Source: Byssochlamys sp. IMV 00236
Lineage: Eukaryota > Ascomycota > Eurotiomycetes > Eurotiales > Thermoascaceae
Reading direction: 5' to 3'
NCBI GenBank assembly: GCA_001931875.2
Contig: MSJH02000613.1
Location: 1-51,316, forward strand
Length of the DNA: 51,316 nucleotides
The position numbers were made by a program, and so were the translations under genes. Below the pieces are notes generated by a model. That model worked only from the letters and a program-made list of their open reading frames with translations, was not told where the DNA came from and made no database searches. This document shows positions 48,679-51,316 of the stretch, in pieces. How positions within the stretch are numbered: position 1 is the stretch's first letter; each line of letters opens with the position of its first letter.

Positions 48679-49020
48679 TTGATTGATTTGTTATTTGAAA
48701 AAAGTAAAGAAAGAAAGGAGAGAAAAGAAAAAGATAAAATTTTTTATATAGATTTTTATCTCTGTGACGGGGAAGACCACTTGTTAATAATATTACTTTG
48801 ATTTCTAAGCACCGATGGTCTTCATTGGTAAATGATGGCGACATTTCATATTCTTAAACATGTACACTCTTATTCACATTATGATGTTATTCTTTTCATT
48901 AACACTCCCCTCTTCCATTCATGAATGCGCAACCCTGGGAATATTCACTTTCTTGGTGTAACAAACCTTGACAATTATATTCGGTAAAAATAAATGTTTA
49001 CAGTCGTTCAAAGATTTACT
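48679..49020. promoter_or_regulatory. Promoter region of cystathionine gamma-lyase gene
   Basis: This 342-bp region lies between the CYS3-like start and the MITE-like repeat. It is AT-rich with a purine-rich leader (on the plus strand AAAGAAAGGAG near 48708-48720, so pyrimidine-rich on the coding strand). No clear binding motif was recognised. Confidence 0.4.
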
Positions 49021-49318
49021 AAAAAAAAAAAAGTGCGGATTTTAAAATAGATATCATTGGTTGTTTGAGGTTTAGTTTGCGGATTGCGAGTAACTGCTTT
49101 ATAGTAAAAAGATCCTGTTTTTCGTATATAACTTCCATAGCTTCACTCCTATTCTCATGATAAGTACCCTCCTTATTCATCATTTTTAAAATACTAATTT
49201 CGAGGTATCATATCTTATAAATAAAAAGAACAGTGTGATATCAGTTGCTCGCAATCCGCGAAATTAACTTCGAACAACCAATGATTATTTATTTTAAACC
49301 TCGCACTTTTTTTTTTTT
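49021..49318. repeat. 298-bp MITE-like element with about 76-bp terminal inverted repeats
   Basis: The left arm (49021-49096) starts with A12 then GTGCGGATTTTAAAATAGAT; the right arm (49242-49318) is its inverse with a matching T12 end and about ten differences plus small gaps. Shared blocks include CATTGGTTGTT and GCGGATTGCGAG. The 145-bp middle is AT-rich and noncoding. Long arms, small size and no coding sequence are the marks of a MITE. No clear target duplication was found at the ends as drawn. A transcript across it would fold into one long hairpin. Confidence 0.8.
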
Positions 49319-49523
49319 AATAAATCCTTGAATTGGCAGTGGAACGACTGTGCAGTGCTCACAGTACCATTCTCCGTCGGATAGAGCCAGCAAGAAAGGA
49401 TCATCTTTTTATTTAAAATAGCAAAATTTAAAACCCATAAAAGCAATAAAAGAAATACAATGACAATGGTTATTATTTGATCTTCTTTTTCGCTCCGTCA
49501 AAACCGCATCTGGATCATCCTTT

Positions 49524-50398
49524 ATGTCAGAATTTACTGAAGAATCTTTTAATGCGTTTCGTCAGCAATTGGCTGAAACTCAAGCTATTGTACAGCAATT
49601 GGTACAAGAGCGTCAAACATCTCCAAGCGAGACTGATAGTTCATTACATTTTCCCTTGCATGCTTTTGGAGTTCGTCCCCACTACGACTGGATTCCAGAT
49701 CTTTTTATTGCTTTAATGCTCTCCGAAGCGGATTGTACAAGTATCATTGACAATTACCTACATATTCGAAGTCTTTCTTATGTACCACCAAATATACTTC
49801 CTGAATCCCGTGGCCGTATGAATCGTAGCCAAACACGAGAAGATAATGATCTAAAACCTTCCCAGTACTCATTGTCTGGTGCACGTCACCCTCTTGACAT
49901 TCTGGGCAGCAAGGTTCTTAATCTAAATGCTTCACCTGATGATATTGAGCGTCTCACAATGATTATCTAGTATCTTCGATCACTTTTAATTACGATGGCG
50001 TCGATGTCTCATACAAGAAAGAATTTTCTATTTAAAGCCCTTTAATCCAGGATTCTCTGCTCCTTCCGGCAACGTTAACCAGAATTACTTGATGTCCGCT
50101 GATGACTTTCGTTCTTCTCTTTCACAGCAGGTGCCAATCTCCAAAGCTCTTTAGGACGCTGCTTACCATCGTTCAAATATGTTTTCCAAGACACATTCTA
50201 ACGGGTTTCTCTTATCCTGCCAATACAACCTTCGCAGCTAACCAACCATTTTTTCGGTCGGACCCTTTGTCAGAGCACGGCGGTTTCATATTCAAAGCCA
50301 ACAACACCAACAACCCAAGCAACAACAAGCGGTCAAAAAATCCTTTCCTCAACAACAACCCGATTTACTTATATCTTCGCTACTTAAGGGGACTTTGA
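49524..50398 (+). pseudogene. Decayed retroelement gag-like ORF
   Basis: An intact 148-aa stretch (SEFTEESFNAFRQQLAETQA, then LHFPLHAFGVRPHYDWIPDL, GARHPLDILGSKVLNLNAS) ends at TAG 49968-49970, where CAG (Gln) would continue the same reading into YLRSLLIT. After that, several stops and shifts break the frame; translated fragments in different frames (to about 50398) look like one former protein with a Gln-rich end. The pattern resembles the first ORF of DIRS- or LINE-type retroelements of Mucoromycota, but no reverse transcriptase or integrase is visible, so the class is uncertain. It lies just after the MITE-like repeat. Confidence 0.5.
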
Positions 50399-50894
50399 AA
50401 CTTATATTGAAGGAAAATAAGTCATGTTTTATTTTAAGATAAATATTGAGGAAGAAAGAGAGAGATAAAAAAAATGGTCCCAATTGGTACCTTATTATTG
50501 CCCTTGTACACTTGTGTATACACTTATGCTCAGAGGTGAATGAACTGAACGATGAATTTTATATTCTTTTGATTCTCTTGAGAAGTAATATTTATCTTTC
50601 TCCTCACTAATTAGTTCAAACCATGTAAGAAATGGATTCAGGGAGTTTTATTGACACTAAATCCTCAATAAAGAATGTTTTTGTATTCAGTAGAGCTCAG
50701 CGCTGCTTATTAGAAAGGTTCACTACTTTTGGATTAGAAAATAACTAAAAATAAAGAAAAAATTCGAGATATTGTTTTAAATCGAGTTAAAATGGTGAAA
50801 AAGCATATAAACTTATTTGAACCAAAGCAAAGACAATAATCTACATGAGCCTTAGGTAACGTATATGAAAAGAAGGGGCAATACCGTCTGCAGT
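50399..50894. other. Intergenic stretch, 496 bp
   Basis: AT-rich sequence with no believable frame between the decayed gag-like ORF and the 3' end of the last gene. It includes a short inverted sequence GGTCCCAATTGGTACC at about 50476-50491. Nothing else recognised. Confidence 0.4.
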
Positions 50895-51280
50895 TTATTG
50901 GTCGAAAATACGTGGTGAAGGTGCGGCAGCAACGAATACCACCTATTAAATGTTTTCTTCTTACATATTTAGCCTAATACCTTGATAACATGGATATTTC
51001 TAGTGTTCACCCAATAATAAATGATCGACCGAATGAAGTTAAAAAGGACAATAATGGAAATTACCTTGGAACGATGGTGGCTGTAATGATGTCATAGTTC
51101 ATCTGAAGCAGAGTTGTATAAGAGACTTTCATCAAACTATTTATCATATTCTCCAAAAGATCGAATCTTGTTGTGGTTGATTCCTTACATACCCGATAAG
51201 TTTAAGTCCCTCCCTTATAATGTCTATTAATCTAACTTGACAAGCTGTCGTATCATTTAGAATTTGTTTGACAGTTGATT
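50895..51280 (-). CDS. 3' end of an unidentified intron-rich gene (partial)
   Basis: Four exon pieces join in frame on the minus strand. The first visible exon starts at 51280 after TTTTTTTACAG and reads STVKQILNDTTACQVRLIDI then REGLKLIG. The next reads FDLLENMINSLMKVSYTTLL then QMNYDIITATIVPR. A short exon NIHVIK follows, and the last exon (50942-50895) encodes VVFVAAAPSPRIFDQ and a stop. The consistent phases and splice sites make this a real gene end. I do not recognise the family. It is cut off by the window end, which falls in the polypyrimidine tract of the preceding intron. Confidence 0.6.
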
Positions 51281-51281
51281 C

Positions 51282-51316
<35 letters not shown>

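Overview
The window is nuclear DNA from a fungus. It is AT-rich, with genes packed tightly on both strands. Most genes are cut by several short introns (about 45-85 nt) with GT(A/G)AGT-like donors and (T/C)AG acceptors. Protein content (fungal Zn2Cys6 and NDT80/PhoG regulators, KIN1 kinase, RIT1, LIS1 with its LisH domain, an IS630/Tc1-type element) and the compact intron-rich architecture suggest an early-diverging filamentous fungus. Mucoromycota, probably Mucorales, is my best inference; no marker here proves it. I found no rRNA, tRNA or CRISPR by eye. The window stops inside an A32 run.

Layout, left to right: NDT80-like transcription factor (+); SNF2-family ATPase (-) and KIN1/MARK-type kinase (-); a 4.2-kb gene-free stretch (6.7-10.9 kb); unknown 390-aa protein (+), convergent with mitochondrial HIBCH/mS47-like hydrolase (-); unknown single-pass membrane protein (-); carnosine N-methyltransferase-like (+), convergent with LIS1/PAC1 (-); MED31 (+); a gene-poor stretch (19.7-21.3 kb); small basic protein (-); coiled-coil protein (+); RIT1 (-) and METTL16-like (+), back to back; TRAPPC12-like (-); beta-tubulin (-); geranylgeranyltransferase-I beta (+); PMS1/PMS2 MutL homologue (-) and ALG5 (-); a decayed IS630/Tc1-mariner element; Zn2Cys6 transcription factor (+); AIG1-like membrane protein (-); TMEM62-like phosphoesterase (-); Qa-SNARE PEP12-like (-); RPF1 (+); cystathionine gamma-lyase (-); a 298-bp MITE-like inverted repeat; a decayed retroelement gag-like ORF; and the 3' end of an unidentified gene (-).

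The genes are mainly single-copy housekeeping functions: transcription (MED31, NDT80-like, Zn2Cys6), RNA modification (RIT1, METTL16-like), ribosome biogenesis (RPF1), trafficking (TRAPPC12-like, PEP12-like), ER glycosylation (ALG5), cytoskeleton (beta-tubulin, LIS1), prenylation, mismatch repair, and sulfur and valine metabolism. There is no operon-like pathway cluster. The clearest functional pairing is RIT1/METTL16-like, which share a 99-bp divergent promoter and both act on small RNAs.

The most notable observations are: a beta-tubulin carrying Y167, A198 and Y200 together; three GC-AG introns, all with the donor GCAAGT; microexons of 12, 15 and 17 nt; PMS1 starting 25 bp after the ALG5 stop; convergent genes that overlap or nearly touch; and transposon remnants, including a long-TIR MITE upstream of the cystathionine gamma-lyase gene. 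I found no convincing wholly new multi-gene system.
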